Shown here piece by piece: positions 39,891 to 48,075 of a DNA stretch of 64,000 nt. This DNA is from Zhouia spongiae (GTDB taxonomy: Bacteria > Bacteroidota > Bacteroidia > Flavobacteriales > Flavobacteriaceae): assembly GCF_022760175.1 (NCBI RefSeq), contig NZ_CP094326.1, positions 3,894,804 to 3,958,803 on the forward strand. Reading direction: 5' to 3'. Within the stretch, counting starts at the first letter, position 1; the number at the start of each line of letters is the position of its first letter. The translations under genes were made by a program, and so were the position numbers. The notes below the pieces were generated by a model, which did no database searches, was not told the origin of the DNA, and saw nothing but the letters and a program-made list of their open reading frames with translations.

Positions 39891-40698
39891 CATACTTACT
39901 ACAACTTATAAAGAATTGTCCATTCAGGTTAGCTTGAGTGGACTTTCTTTTTGTATCCTGGATACACTCCATCAATCTATTGAAAATTTAGCTTACAAGA
40001 CTTTCGATCCTGCAATATCTCCCGAAGAACTCCCTGATTGGCTGGATGGTCTTATTGCAGAATACAAACTGAGTGAAACCGCTTATGATAAAATCAGCAT
40101 CATTCATAATAACGAACTTTCCAGTTTTGTTCCAAAAGACATTTTCAACGACAAACACCTTGCCGATTATCTAAAGTATAATGTAAAGATTCTGGAAAAT
40201 GATTTTATTGCTTACGACGAGCTAAAAACCTCTTCGATGGTAAACGTGTATGTTCCTTTTACAAATGTCAACAATTTTATATTTGACAGTATCGGTGAAT
40301 TCGAGTACAAACATACCGCTTCAATTCTTGTGGAGAACCTTTTACACAAAGCGCCAAAAACACTTGAAACTGTAATGTTCGTAAATGTCCATAAAGGGCA
40401 CTTCGAGCTTGTGGTCAGTAAGAACTCTAAATTACTCTTATACAATAGATTTACTTATCAGACCAAAGAAGATTTTATATACTATATATTGTTCACCGCC
40501 GAACAACTCCAGTTAAACCCGGAGCATTTTAGCCTGTACCTTCTGGGTGAAATAGAAGAGGACTCTGATTTATATAAAACTGCATATACTTATGTTAAGT
40601 ATGTTGAATTCGGCAGCAATTATAATAACTTCACGTTTAACAGCAACGTTGGTCCTGTAGCGAATCACCGTCACTTCATTCTACTTAATAGTTTTTAA
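39868..40698 (+). CDS. DUF3822-family protein
   Basis: A 276-residue protein matching DUF3822, found in Bacteroidota next to rsmD. It has an ASKHA-like (actin/Hsp70-fold) flavour with two similar halves: strands near 20-55, then V-N-V-H-K-G-H-F-E-L-V-V in the middle. This fold guess is weak. The ATG overlaps the previous gene; a TTG after the Thr-rich leader could also serve. The stop directly touches the rsmD start. Function is unknown. Confidence 0.82.
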   Translation: MILKKTSNILTTTYKELSIQVSLSGLSFCILDTLHQSIENLAYKTFDPAISPEELPDWLDGLIAEYKLSETAYDKISIIHNNELSSFVPKDIFNDKHLADYLKYNVKILENDFIAYDELKTSSMVNVYVPFTNVNNFIFDSIGEFEYKHTASILVENLLHKAPKTLETVMFVNVHKGHFELVVSKNSKLLLYNRFTYQTKEDFIYYILFTAEQLQLNPEHFSLYLLGEIEEDSDLYKTAYTYVKYVEFGSNYNNFTFNSNVGPVANHRHFILLNSF

Positions 40699-41241
40699 AT
40701 GCGAATCATTTCTGGTAAACATAAAGGCAAAAGATTAACCGCCCCTAAAAAGCTTCCGGTACGACCGACGACCGATTTTGCCAAAGAAGCTTTATTCAAT
40801 ATTCTCAACAATAACTACTATTTTGATGAGCTTACGGTTCTGGATCTTTTTGCCGGTACGGGAAACATCAGTTATGAATTTGCCAGCCGTGGCGCGATCA
40901 ATATAACCAGTGTTGACGGAAATACAGGGTGTATCCAATTCATAAGCAAAACCGCAAGAGAACTCGATTTCCCGATAAGACCTGTAAAAAGCGATGTTTA
41001 TAAGTTCCTGGAAAAGACCGTCGAAAAGGCAGATATTATTTTTGCCGATCCTCCTTATGATTTCAGCCTGGAAGATTTTACAAAAATCCCTGAACTGGTC
41101 TTTTCAAAAGAGTTGCTTGCTGAAGAAGGGATGTTAATCATTGAACATTCGAAGCATACGGACCTGAGCGGACTGCCTCAATTCAGTTACTTAAAAAGAT
41201 ATGGAGGTAGCGTATTTAGCTTCTTCGAGCATATCTCTTAA
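40699..41241 (+). CDS. rsmD: 16S rRNA (guanine-966-N2) methyltransferase
   Basis: A 180-residue SAM-dependent enzyme that methylates G966 of 16S rRNA. The start MRIISGKHKGKRL, the R-P-T-T-D segment, the SAM motif VLDLFAGTGNISYEFASRGA (about 48-67) and the catalytic DPPYDF near 116 define RsmD. Its ATG follows the DUF3822 stop with no gap, so translational coupling is likely. The usual downstream coaD is not here; repeat DNA follows instead. Confidence 0.95.
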   Translation: MRIISGKHKGKRLTAPKKLPVRPTTDFAKEALFNILNNNYYFDELTVLDLFAGTGNISYEFASRGAINITSVDGNTGCIQFISKTARELDFPIRPVKSDVYKFLEKTVEKADIIFADPPYDFSLEDFTKIPELVFSKELLAEEGMLIIEHSKHTDLSGLPQFSYLKRYGGSVFSFFEHIS

Positions 41242-41281
41242 ATAAGATCTCTTCCTGATTTCATAGCATACCTATTCATTT

Positions 41282-41336
41282 CCGGAGCAAGCTCACGAGA
41301 GGCCAAGCGTAAAAAAGCTACAGCGTACTTTTTTAG
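41282..41336 (+). repeat. Structured intergenic repeat family 2, copy B
   Basis: CCGGAGCAAGCTCACGAGAG, then GCCAAGC and a hairpin AAAAAAG(C)TAC/GTACTTTTTT, then AGC. It aligns with the minus strand of 29686-29750, with a different but equally paired hairpin. Confidence 0.65.
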
Positions 41337-41518
41337 CAAAAGAACCAGCTCGCGCATGGACAAAACGCTTCGGCGCAAGCTGTATGGGATTAATCGCGAT
41401 TATCGAGGAAACCTGGATTCGTTTTTTGGTCTCTGTCACCTCTTGTTCATCCATTTGCGGAATACCGATTTCAGTTAATTGCAATAGTTTTATCACAACT
41501 AACCAAAACCTATATAAA

Positions 41519-41545
41519 GTAAACTACCTCGGTGCAAGCACACAA
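41519..41545 (+). repeat. Repeat family 2, partial copy C
   Basis: GTAAACTACCTCGGTGCAA matches the first bases of copy A with one change; similarity fades after that. Confidence 0.5.
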
Positions 41546-42009
41546 GGCATTGGTCGGAAACAAATTTTAATTTCGAGGCAAACCTCAGGGTATTATACCC
41601 TTTGGCGATGCCAATAAAACTATCAGTATCTGTTCAGGCATACTCTCGGTATTACCAGCGTGAGTTCGATTTATACATACAAGTATTTAGCTTAATTGAT
41701 GTCAGGTCGGGCTTTGCTGAAATGAAAACACATAGCGTAGCTATCGAAACCCGGATTTAAGACTCCGAGACAACATCATCATTTTTCGTTTAAAACACTC
41801 TTAATCAATATCTTGAATTTTTTCATCCCGAACTCACGTTGTTTCAGGTTTGTTATTGCAACCAAAGGCGCCATAACTTACGAAGATATTGATGTTTAAA
41901 ATAGGTTCTACCGGAAGATGAAGGTAATGCTTTGTGTAAAGTAAACTGCCATTCATTTTAAAGATGCCAATAGATATATCAGGAATGATTTTTCCTATAT
42001 CACCCAATA

Positions 42010-42042
42010 AAAAAAGAACCCTCAAAAAAAGGATTCTTTTTT
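42010..42042 (-). terminator. rnpB terminator
   Basis: On the minus strand AAAAAAGAATCC pairs with GGGTTCTTTTTT over 12 bases (one G-U), right after the RNase P RNA end and followed by more T. Confidence 0.85.
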
Positions 42043-42056
42043 ATTTCTAAAAAATA

Positions 42057-42349
42057 CAGACCTGTAAGCCGGATTCTGTCGAGTCTTATCATTTATCTGG
42101 ACTTATTGTTACCAATAAGCTCAAACCGCCTACCCTCCAACATCGGGCGCGCAACCCTCAAACACTGGTTTACTTGGCGTTGCACCACATAGAGTTTACC
42201 TGATTTCACTACAGCCTTACCTGTACATTCTTTCTGTTGCACTTGTCCTATCCGTTACAAACGAACGACGGATGTTATCCGCTATGCCGCGCTATGGTGT
42301 CCGGACTTTCCTCCCCCCGTTAAAACGGGCAGCGATAAGATAGTCTGTG
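42057..42349 (-). ncRNA. rnpB: RNase P RNA
   Basis: The minus strand has the bacterial class A signature near the 5' end, GAGGAAAGTCCGGACACCAT at about 42294-42313, and the conserved 3' ACAGAATCCGGCTTACAG at about 42063-42080. Between them lie the AGAG/GGTGCAAC and GCGCGCCC-type elements typical of the specificity domain. The RNA is the catalytic subunit that removes tRNA 5' leaders together with RnpA. Ends are estimated: the 5' end from the -7 box and the 3' end from the terminator. It is transcribed away from dnaX. Confidence 0.95.
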
Positions 42350-42352
42350 CTG

Positions 42353-42360
42353 CAAATATA
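42353..42360 (-). promoter_or_regulatory. -7 element of rnpB promoter
   Basis: TATATTTG on the minus strand fits TAnnTTTG and is placed to start RNA near 42346. The only TTG upstream is 15 bases away, nearer than usual, so the -33 box is doubtful. Confidence 0.55.
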
Positions 42361-42462
42361 CTTCTTTTGACATTACAATTGAATTTATACTGAACACTGT
42401 TTACTTGTTGATAACTTATAGTAAAATGTAGGCTTGAATGCTGTTTTTACGGATTCAATTTT

Positions 42463-42470
42463 TAATTTTG
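42463..42470 (+). promoter_or_regulatory. Candidate -7 element of dnaX
   Basis: TAATTTTG fits the Bacteroidota -7 consensus, 53 bases before the dnaX start. A TTG upstream is 26 bases away, too far to be convincing. Confidence 0.35.
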
Positions 42471-42522
42471 TTTTTGGTTGAAAAGGCGCTTATATTGGCC
42501 TTTTATAAATTAAAATTCAAGG

Positions 42523-44250
42523 TTGGAACACTTTATCGTATCGGCTAGGAAGTATCGCCCCAAAACATTTAAGGATGTCGTTGGGCAACAAGCTATTACC
42601 AATACTCTCAAAAATGCCATAGAACATAATCATTTAGCCCAGGCTTTATTATTTTGTGGTCCAAGAGGAGTCGGTAAAACAACCTGTGCCCGAATCCTGG
42701 CTAAAATGATCAACCAGGATGGGTCTCAGAGTGACGATGAAGACTTTGCTTTTAATATCTTCGAACTTGATGCGGCATCGAACAACTCGGTAGACGACAT
42801 CAGGAACTTAATCGATCAGGTTCGGATCCCGCCACAGGTAGGTGCATATAAGGTATATATCATAGACGAGGTTCATATGTTATCGCAGGCAGCCTTTAAT
42901 GCATTTCTGAAAACACTGGAAGAACCTCCTAAGCATGCTATTTTTATTCTTGCCACAACCGAAAAGCATAAGATCATACCAACGATCCTATCCCGCTGTC
43001 AGATATTCGATTTCAAACGCATTACGGTTACAGACGCCAAAGAGTATCTAAAATACATCGCTGAAAGCCAGGGAATCGAAGCTGAGGATGATGCTTTACA
43101 TATTATTGCACAAAAAGCTGACGGTGCGATGAGAGATGCATTATCTATTTTCGACAGGGTAGTGAGCTTTTCAGGAACAGATCTGACCAGACAGGCCGTT
43201 ACAGAAAATTTAAATGTATTGGATTATGAAACCTTTTTTTCTGTTACTGACCTTATTCTGGAAAACAATATACCGGAGCTGCTGATTATGTTCAACCGTA
43301 CCCTATCAAAAGGTTTTGACGGTCATCATTTCATTTCTGGCCTGGCTTCCCATTTCAGGGATCTGATGGTCTGTAAAAATCAAGCCACAATCGAATTATT
43401 AGAAGTCGGCGACGAAGCCAAGCAAAAATATCTGGAACAAAGCAAAAAAGCTACTATTCCGTTTTTGATAGAATGTATCAAGCTCGCCAATGAATGTGAC
43501 CTGAATTATAAAACCAGTAAAAATCAGCGACTCCTGGTGGAACTTTGCCTTATGGAACTTGCCTCTGTCAACTTTGACGGAGAAAAAAAAAATGATGGCC
43601 GGTTCATAATCCCTGCCGGATTCTTTCAGGGACAAGAAGAAATAACCGCAGCTACTAAGGATAAAGAAAAACCGCAACAAGCAGGTGCCGATACAGAAAA
43701 CTCCACAAGCATACCTACTACTGCAACCGAAGCCGAACCTGCAAAAGCAAACAAACCGGCTCCAAAAATTAAGCTAAAAGATCTCGACAAAAGGGTATCG
43801 GGACTCTCTTTATCCAGTATAAAGACCAAAAAAGAACACGAGCTTAAAAAACAGGACGTTGTAGTAGATGAAGAAAACTTACCCAGCGATGATTTTAAAG
43901 AGGAAACATTGCAAAAATACTGGAGGGACTATGTTCAAAAAATTGACGAAGACGGTAAAAAATTATTAGCCTCATCTTTATCATCTGACATACCTAAGCT
44001 AAGAGACGGTAAAGTGATCTGTATCGAATTACCTAATGACACCATGAAAAAAGAGGTGGAGCGGGATCAGTATCCACTTATGATGTACTTAAAGCAAAAA
44101 CTAAATAATTACGACATCCGCCTGCATATTGAAGTAAATGAGGTTGCTGCAAAACAATATGCCTTTACTCCTCAGGAAAAATACCAAAAACTGGTAGAAA
44201 AAAATGCACTGATAGAAACTTTACGAAAAACTTTTGACCTGGATATTTAA
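42523..44250 (+). CDS. dnaX: DNA polymerase III subunit tau (and probably gamma)
   Basis: A 575-residue clamp-loader ATPase. It starts with TTG; the encoded M-E-H-F-I-V-S-A-R-K-Y-R-P is the usual family start. Walker A GPRGVGKT is at 46-53, DEVHML follows near 120, and domain III ends near residue 350. The Cys4 zinc module after Walker A is absent, replaced by an acidic QSDDEDFAF stretch. A run of ten A at 43583-43592 (codons 354-357) ends domain III; one extra A gives an immediate TGA, one fewer gives TAA five codons after the run. The rest is a Lys/Pro-rich linker and a tau C-terminal domain. It abuts eboE stop to stop. Confidence 0.95.
   Translation: MEHFIVSARKYRPKTFKDVVGQQAITNTLKNAIEHNHLAQALLFCGPRGVGKTTCARILAKMINQDGSQSDDEDFAFNIFELDAASNNSVDDIRNLIDQVRIPPQVGAYKVYIIDEVHMLSQAAFNAFLKTLEEPPKHAIFILATTEKHKIIPTILSRCQIFDFKRITVTDAKEYLKYIAESQGIEAEDDALHIIAQKADGAMRDALSIFDRVVSFSGTDLTRQAVTENLNVLDYETFFSVTDLILENNIPELLIMFNRTLSKGFDGHHFISGLASHFRDLMVCKNQATIELLEVGDEAKQKYLEQSKKATIPFLIECIKLANECDLNYKTSKNQRLLVELCLMELASVNFDGEKKNDGRFIIPAGFFQGQEEITAATKDKEKPQQAGADTENSTSIPTTATEAEPAKANKPAPKIKLKDLDKRVSGLSLSSIKTKKEHELKKQDVVVDEENLPSDDFKEETLQKYWRDYVQKIDEDGKKLLASSLSSDIPKLRDGKVICIELPNDTMKKEVERDQYPLMMYLKQKLNNYDIRLHIEVNEVAAKQYAFTPQEKYQKLVEKNALIETLRKTFDLDI
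43583..43592 (+). other. A10 slippery run in dnaX
   Basis: Ten uninterrupted A in G-A-A-A-A-A-A-A-A-A-A-T-G-A. Insertion of one A by RNA polymerase, or a -1 ribosome shift, gives a 357-residue product ending at TGA 43593-43595. Loss of one A gives a 361-residue product ending at TAA 43607-43609. It is the longest A run in any coding region noted here. Confidence 0.65.
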
Positions 44251-45450
44251 TTAATTGCTCAGGCGCTCCTGCACCCAACTCAGTTCTCTCACGATAGAAC
44301 CTCTTAAATCTTTTCTCAAATTATCAGGAAGCACTTCCCAGGCATAAGTTTCCACTTCTATATGGTCTGTTATATATCTGTTTTTCAAACAGTCTATCAC
44401 CTTGATAAGCTGATCCTGGGTAGAACTCAAGGCTCCGAATTTATCGATAAAAACCGGTACATGAAATTGTGCCCTGATCTCATTCACCATCTCCTTTTTA
44501 CGCAAAATCACTTGAAAATCAGAATACTTAACCACCTCATTCCCGACACGCTCCCTTACCTGATGTAAAAAAGCTGAATCTTTTAAAGCATAGAGGTCTT
44601 TAATGATCAAATCATTCTCTTTTTCCTGAAAGATCACCTTTAACGCAGAGCTCAACTGCACCTTTCCTATTTTAATTCCTGTTTGTTCAAATCGTTTAAA
44701 AGTAAGGTCAGGTTCTTCATATTCCAATGAAAAATGGCATACATCATAACAAATATTAATATAATGATAGACCATATACTCTGCTATTTCTTCATTCACC
44801 TTTAATTTCTTGGTCAAATACCTGATGCCGATCGGAGCCAGGTAACCTCGAAAAAAATGAATCACCTCATTACTGTTTTCTAATAAGGTATCGGGTTCCG
44901 GTTCCAGATCGAGATGAATATACTTTCCTGTTTTAGTTTCTACTTTATACAGTTCCAATATAATTTTAGCCAGGTTCTTAGCCGATGTTTCATAACTATT
45001 TTCCAGCAGTGTTTCGGTTGTATGCCAATGTTTATAGCTTAGTGGTGAAGTCGAAATACTTCCATTCACCCCTTCCGGCAACAATAGTGCCAGTTGCGAA
45101 ACAAGACGTTTGGTATACTTAAACCTCTCCTGAGTAGTCCAGTCGGGCAAGTGGACAAAATCCTTGATCATCGAATAACCTTCCATCCCATATACATACC
45201 CGTTTATCGTATGTACATAGAGATTATTGGCAGCCAGCCATTCTTTAAAGAAAATTAGATTATAATTTTTATTAAGTTCTATACTGGCCCTGTTGGTTAA
45301 GCTAAGTCCAATTCCAAAAGGCTTATCTTCCGATACCTTTGACTTGATTGAAGGTATATACTCATTAAGATTTCTGAAGGTATCTTCCCAACCATCTCCA
45401 GGATGTATGTTGGTACTATACGACAAATGATACTTATCGTTTATTAACAT
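44251..45450 (-). CDS. eboE: EboE-type TIM-barrel metabolite traffic protein
   Basis: A 399-residue protein like xylose-isomerase TIM barrels. The N-terminal L-S-Y-S-T-N-I-H-P-G-D-G-W segment, followed by NGYVYG, the PDWTTQERF segment and GSISTSPLSYKHW, is characteristic of EboE. The Ebo set (EboA-F) moves secondary-metabolite precursors to the periplasm, studied with scytonemin in cyanobacteria and in algicidal Pseudomonas. No eboA, B, C, D or F is nearby, so the activity here is unknown. Its stop codon touches the dnaX stop. A hairpin ATAATGCC-GGAA-GGCGTTAT lies 41 bases upstream (45491-45510). Confidence 0.72.
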   Translation of the reverse strand: MLINDKYHLSYSTNIHPGDGWEDTFRNLNEYIPSIKSKVSEDKPFGIGLSLTNRASIELNKNYNLIFFKEWLAANNLYVHTINGYVYGMEGYSMIKDFVHLPDWTTQERFKYTKRLVSQLALLLPEGVNGSISTSPLSYKHWHTTETLLENSYETSAKNLAKIILELYKVETKTGKYIHLDLEPEPDTLLENSNEVIHFFRGYLAPIGIRYLTKKLKVNEEIAEYMVYHYINICYDVCHFSLEYEEPDLTFKRFEQTGIKIGKVQLSSALKVIFQEKENDLIIKDLYALKDSAFLHQVRERVGNEVVKYSDFQVILRKKEMVNEIRAQFHVPVFIDKFGALSSTQDQLIKVIDCLKNRYITDHIEVETYAWEVLPDNLRKDLRGSIVRELSWVQERLSN

Positions 45451-45795
45451 AAGACTTGTTTTTGGTTTGTATTAAACTTAATTTAGTGCAATAACGCCTT
45501 CCGGCATTATGAGTGCCTAACCAAACTTAAAAACACAAGTAAGCATCCATACATTCTTTTAAAACATGAACAATTGTGTACTTCAAAATGTATGTTGCTA
45601 TCAATCAATCAAGACAGGGGAGATTCTAACTCGAATACCGGATAAATATTATTATAGAAAATATTATTTTTGCGGTATATCGGGTCTAAGATACACTCAG
45701 GAGCTCTTAATAGGGCGAAATTATCGACAAAGAAATCTTTTAATCGACATACCGACCCTTATAAATGAGATTATTTTAATGCAATATATACGATT
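45451..45795. other. 345-base divergent intergenic region
   Basis: It holds the eboE leader with a GNRA-looped hairpin at 45491-45510 (minus strand) and the miaE leader. A -7-like TATTTTTG is at 45665-45672 without a clear -33 box. A frame at 45566-45808 has no family likeness, is Tyr- and Cys-rich and overlaps miaE, so it is taken as chance. Confidence 0.5.
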
Positions 45796-46377
45796 ATGCT
45801 TGGTTTAAAACTACCTACCGATCCCAGATGGGTTAATATAGTAGAAAAGAATATTGAAGAAATCCTTACCGATCATGCTTACTGTGAACAAAAAGCAACA
45901 AGCACAGCAATCTCTTTAATTGTTCATTTTCCTGAATATACAGAACTCGTTCAGGAAATGACAGCCCTGGTAAAGGAAGAAATCAGTCACTTTAAAATGG
46001 TTCATGATAAAATAATCGCCCGTGGATGGGTTTTAGGAAGAGAACGCAAAGATGAATATGTAAACAGGCTGATGAAATTCTTCCCCAAAGGCGGAAGCAG
46101 AACTACGCAACTGGTTCACCGTTTACTTTACGCAGCCCTTATTGAAGCCAGAAGTTGTGAACGCTTCAGGTTATTATCGGAAGAGATCAACGATAAAGAA
46201 CTTGCCTCCTTTTACAGGAACCTAATGACCAGTGAAGCCAACCATTACACCATGTTCTTGGGTTTTGCCAGAAAGTATGGAGATCGTGAAGAAGTAGACC
46301 GGAAGTGGCAAGGTTTACTGGAGTTCGAAGCTAAGATCATGCTGGAATTGGGTAAAGATGCCACAATGCACGGATAA
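45796..46377 (+). CDS. miaE: tRNA-(2-methylthio-N6-isopentenyl-A37) hydroxylase
   Basis: A 193-residue di-iron ferritin-like enzyme that hydroxylates the isopentenyl group of ms2i6A37 in tRNA. Expected iron ligands are the ExxH of EEISHF near residue 72, EARSCERF near 117 and EANHYTMF near 150. The length suits MiaE. It needs MiaA and MiaB, which are not in the window. Single gene, followed by a 9-base-pair hairpin. Confidence 0.9.
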   Translation: MLGLKLPTDPRWVNIVEKNIEEILTDHAYCEQKATSTAISLIVHFPEYTELVQEMTALVKEEISHFKMVHDKIIARGWVLGRERKDEYVNRLMKFFPKGGSRTTQLVHRLLYAALIEARSCERFRLLSEEINDKELASFYRNLMTSEANHYTMFLGFARKYGDREEVDRKWQGLLEFEAKIMLELGKDATMHG

Positions 46378-46398
46378 AACATTCTTATCAGAATGTTT
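46377..46398 (+). terminator. Possible miaE terminator
   Basis: AAACATTCT-TATC-AGAATGTTT is a perfect 9-pair hairpin that begins in the stop codon. It lacks a long T tract, so strength is doubtful. Confidence 0.45.
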
Positions 46399-46507
46399 AT
46401 ACATAAATTCTACAAAGGCTAGTGTGATGAAAGCAACGGACTTGAACGAAGTTTTTTGAAATTAATTCAGTTAGAAATACAGCATTTTCTTTTCCGGTCA
46501 ATAACCC

Positions 46508-46532
46508 GCAAAAGCCTGCTTAACGCAGGCTT
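46508..46532 (-). terminator. Possible terminator downstream of the CAP lipoprotein
   Basis: AAGCCTGC pairs with GCAGGCTT around a 5-base loop; on the minus strand it is followed by TTTTG. It lies 130 bases past the stop. Confidence 0.4.
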
Positions 46533-46662
46533 CATACGGACTGATAAAGATAAGGGGCTAACTTTTCTTATCAGAAACTTAACTAACTAAACACTTAAAG
46601 AATATGAATGATCACAGTATCAGCACTTTGGCTACATTATAATTGAACAAATTAAGAGAGTA

Positions 46663-47151
46663 TTACTTTTTTACCAACATCAGGGTATAGTACACCCTTC
46701 CCTCGGCATTCTTTTTGGCTGAAACACCTATGTGGGTAAAATCTCCGTCGATATTATCCCTATGCTTGGTACTGGCCAGCCAGGCATCGACTACACCTTT
46801 CGCAGTACTATAACCATAGGCAACATTTTCCCCTACCAAAATAGCATTTACTTTTTCTTTTAACTCTTTTTCACGGGTAAAGAAATACTCATGGCTTACC
46901 TCTCCTTTTTCGATCATATAATCGGTATGGGAAGCGGCTACATCTTTTACAGCCTTCAAGTAATCCAGGACCTTCAGATTGCTATCTTCACGATGATCGT
47001 TTATCAATTCAACAACCATTTCCTGAAGACTCAGGTCTTCTATCTTAATATCAATGGCTACGTTCTCTTCTGAAAGGAGCTCTTCTTTAGAGCAGGAAGT
47101 CAGGAATACGGGCATCATTACTAAAGATGCTAACAGTAAAATAGATTTCAT
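46663..47151 (-). CDS. CAP/SCP-domain lipoprotein
   Basis: A 162-residue lipoprotein (lipobox FLTSC, Cys 20). After an acidic linker the CAP (SCP/PR-1-like) fold covers about 45-160. Conserved His and Glu appear in A-A-S-H-T-D-Y-M, E-K-G-E-V-S-H-E-Y, V-G-E-N-V-A-Y-G and K-H-R-D-N-I. CAP proteins of bacteria are surface or periplasmic; their activities are varied and mostly unproven. It stands alone between miaE and pdxH. Confidence 0.87.
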   Translation of the reverse strand: MKSILLLASLVMMPVFLTSCSKEELLSEENVAIDIKIEDLSLQEMVVELINDHREDSNLKVLDYLKAVKDVAASHTDYMIEKGEVSHEYFFTREKELKEKVNAILVGENVAYGYSTAKGVVDAWLASTKHRDNIDGDFTHIGVSAKKNAEGRVYYTLMLVKK

Positions 47152-47274
47152 GTTCGGTAAGTTTGGTAGAACTAACTTACCAAAAAAATCAATACTTAAC
47201 GACTAAATGCATATTTTTTCGATGAAATGCAATATTCATTAAAATTCAATCTCCATTCGATATCTTTAAAACAA

Positions 47275-47922
47275 CTAAGGAGCCAGCCTGTTGATTTTCC
47301 AACAATAATCATCTTGTAAGGTATACCTGATCCTGTCGTGCAAACGGTTCGGACGACCTTGCCAAAATTCTATCGATCGCGGTCTTACCAGATACCCTCC
47401 CCAATAATCGGGTCTGAGAATTTCTTTTCCCTTCATTGTTGTTTCGAGTTCTTTTAGCTTCTTTTCAAGGATATCTCTGCTTTCTATTACAGAACTTTGC
47501 TCAGATACTATGGCGCCAAGCTTACTTCCATCAGGCCTTGATTCAAAATATCCGTCAGACATGTTAGGAGCCAGTTTTTCAGCCACTCCTTTTATAATTA
47601 CCTGGCGTTCGAGGTTAGGCCAAAAAAAAGACAAGCACAAATTAGGATTTGCCGCTATCGCTTTTCCTTTTTCACTATTGTAATTGGTATAAAATATAAA
47701 TCCTTCGTAGGTATATTTTTTCAGTAACACAACCCTGCTTTTAGGAAAGCCGTCCAAACCGATAGTAGATACCGTCATTGCGTTAGCTTCTTCTACACCT
47801 CCAAAACGTTCAACTTCATAAAACCAGGTTTGGAATAACTGTATAGGGTTGTCCGGCACATTGCTTTCGATAAGCTCTCCTTTTTGGTAATTTTTACGGT
47901 AATCTCCTAAATCGTTTTGCAT
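47275..47922 (-). CDS. pdxH: Pyridoxamine/pyridoxine 5'-phosphate oxidase
   Basis: A 215-residue FMN enzyme that makes pyridoxal phosphate. FMN-binding SRVVLLKKY is near residue 63, F-Y-T-N-Y-N-S-E-K-G-K near 78, and the C-terminal dimer motif YWGGYLVRPRSIEFWQGRPN-RLHDR near 170-195. It ends R-L-A-P, the family's invariant terminus. The product PLP is used by ThrC in this window, though no regulation links them. The start is supported by the N-terminal M-Q-N-D-L-G-D-Y-R pattern of the family. Confidence 0.96.
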   Translation of the reverse strand: MQNDLGDYRKNYQKGELIESNVPDNPIQLFQTWFYEVERFGGVEEANAMTVSTIGLDGFPKSRVVLLKKYTYEGFIFYTNYNSEKGKAIAANPNLCLSFFWPNLERQVIIKGVAEKLAPNMSDGYFESRPDGSKLGAIVSEQSSVIESRDILEKKLKELETTMKGKEILRPDYWGGYLVRPRSIEFWQGRPNRLHDRIRYTLQDDYCWKINRLAP

Positions 47923-48075
47923 GAGGTATCTTTTAAAATCTGTACAAAAATAAAAAGAAGTAACAGGTATTGGTATATAACTTCGCGGTTAAGTAGCTAA
48001 TTTTCCTTCTTCCGGCAAACTACCTGCTCCCCGCTTTTCAGGAACTCGCTGAAAAACAGCCTTTTCGCAAGTAAC

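Larger units (their letters stand above)
41242..42009. other. 768-base intergenic region rich in repeats and hairpins
   Basis: No coding frame with a known family is seen; those present are low in quality. It contains partial copies of repeat family 2 (41282-41336 and 41519-41545), a hairpin AGGGTA-TTA-TACCCT (41587-41601), and a short motif at 41723-41746 that is also at 34097-34119. Confidence 0.6.

Noticed and set aside
45566-45808. An 80-codon frame before miaE
   Set aside because: Composition is unlike neighbours, it has no family likeness and it overlaps the miaE start.
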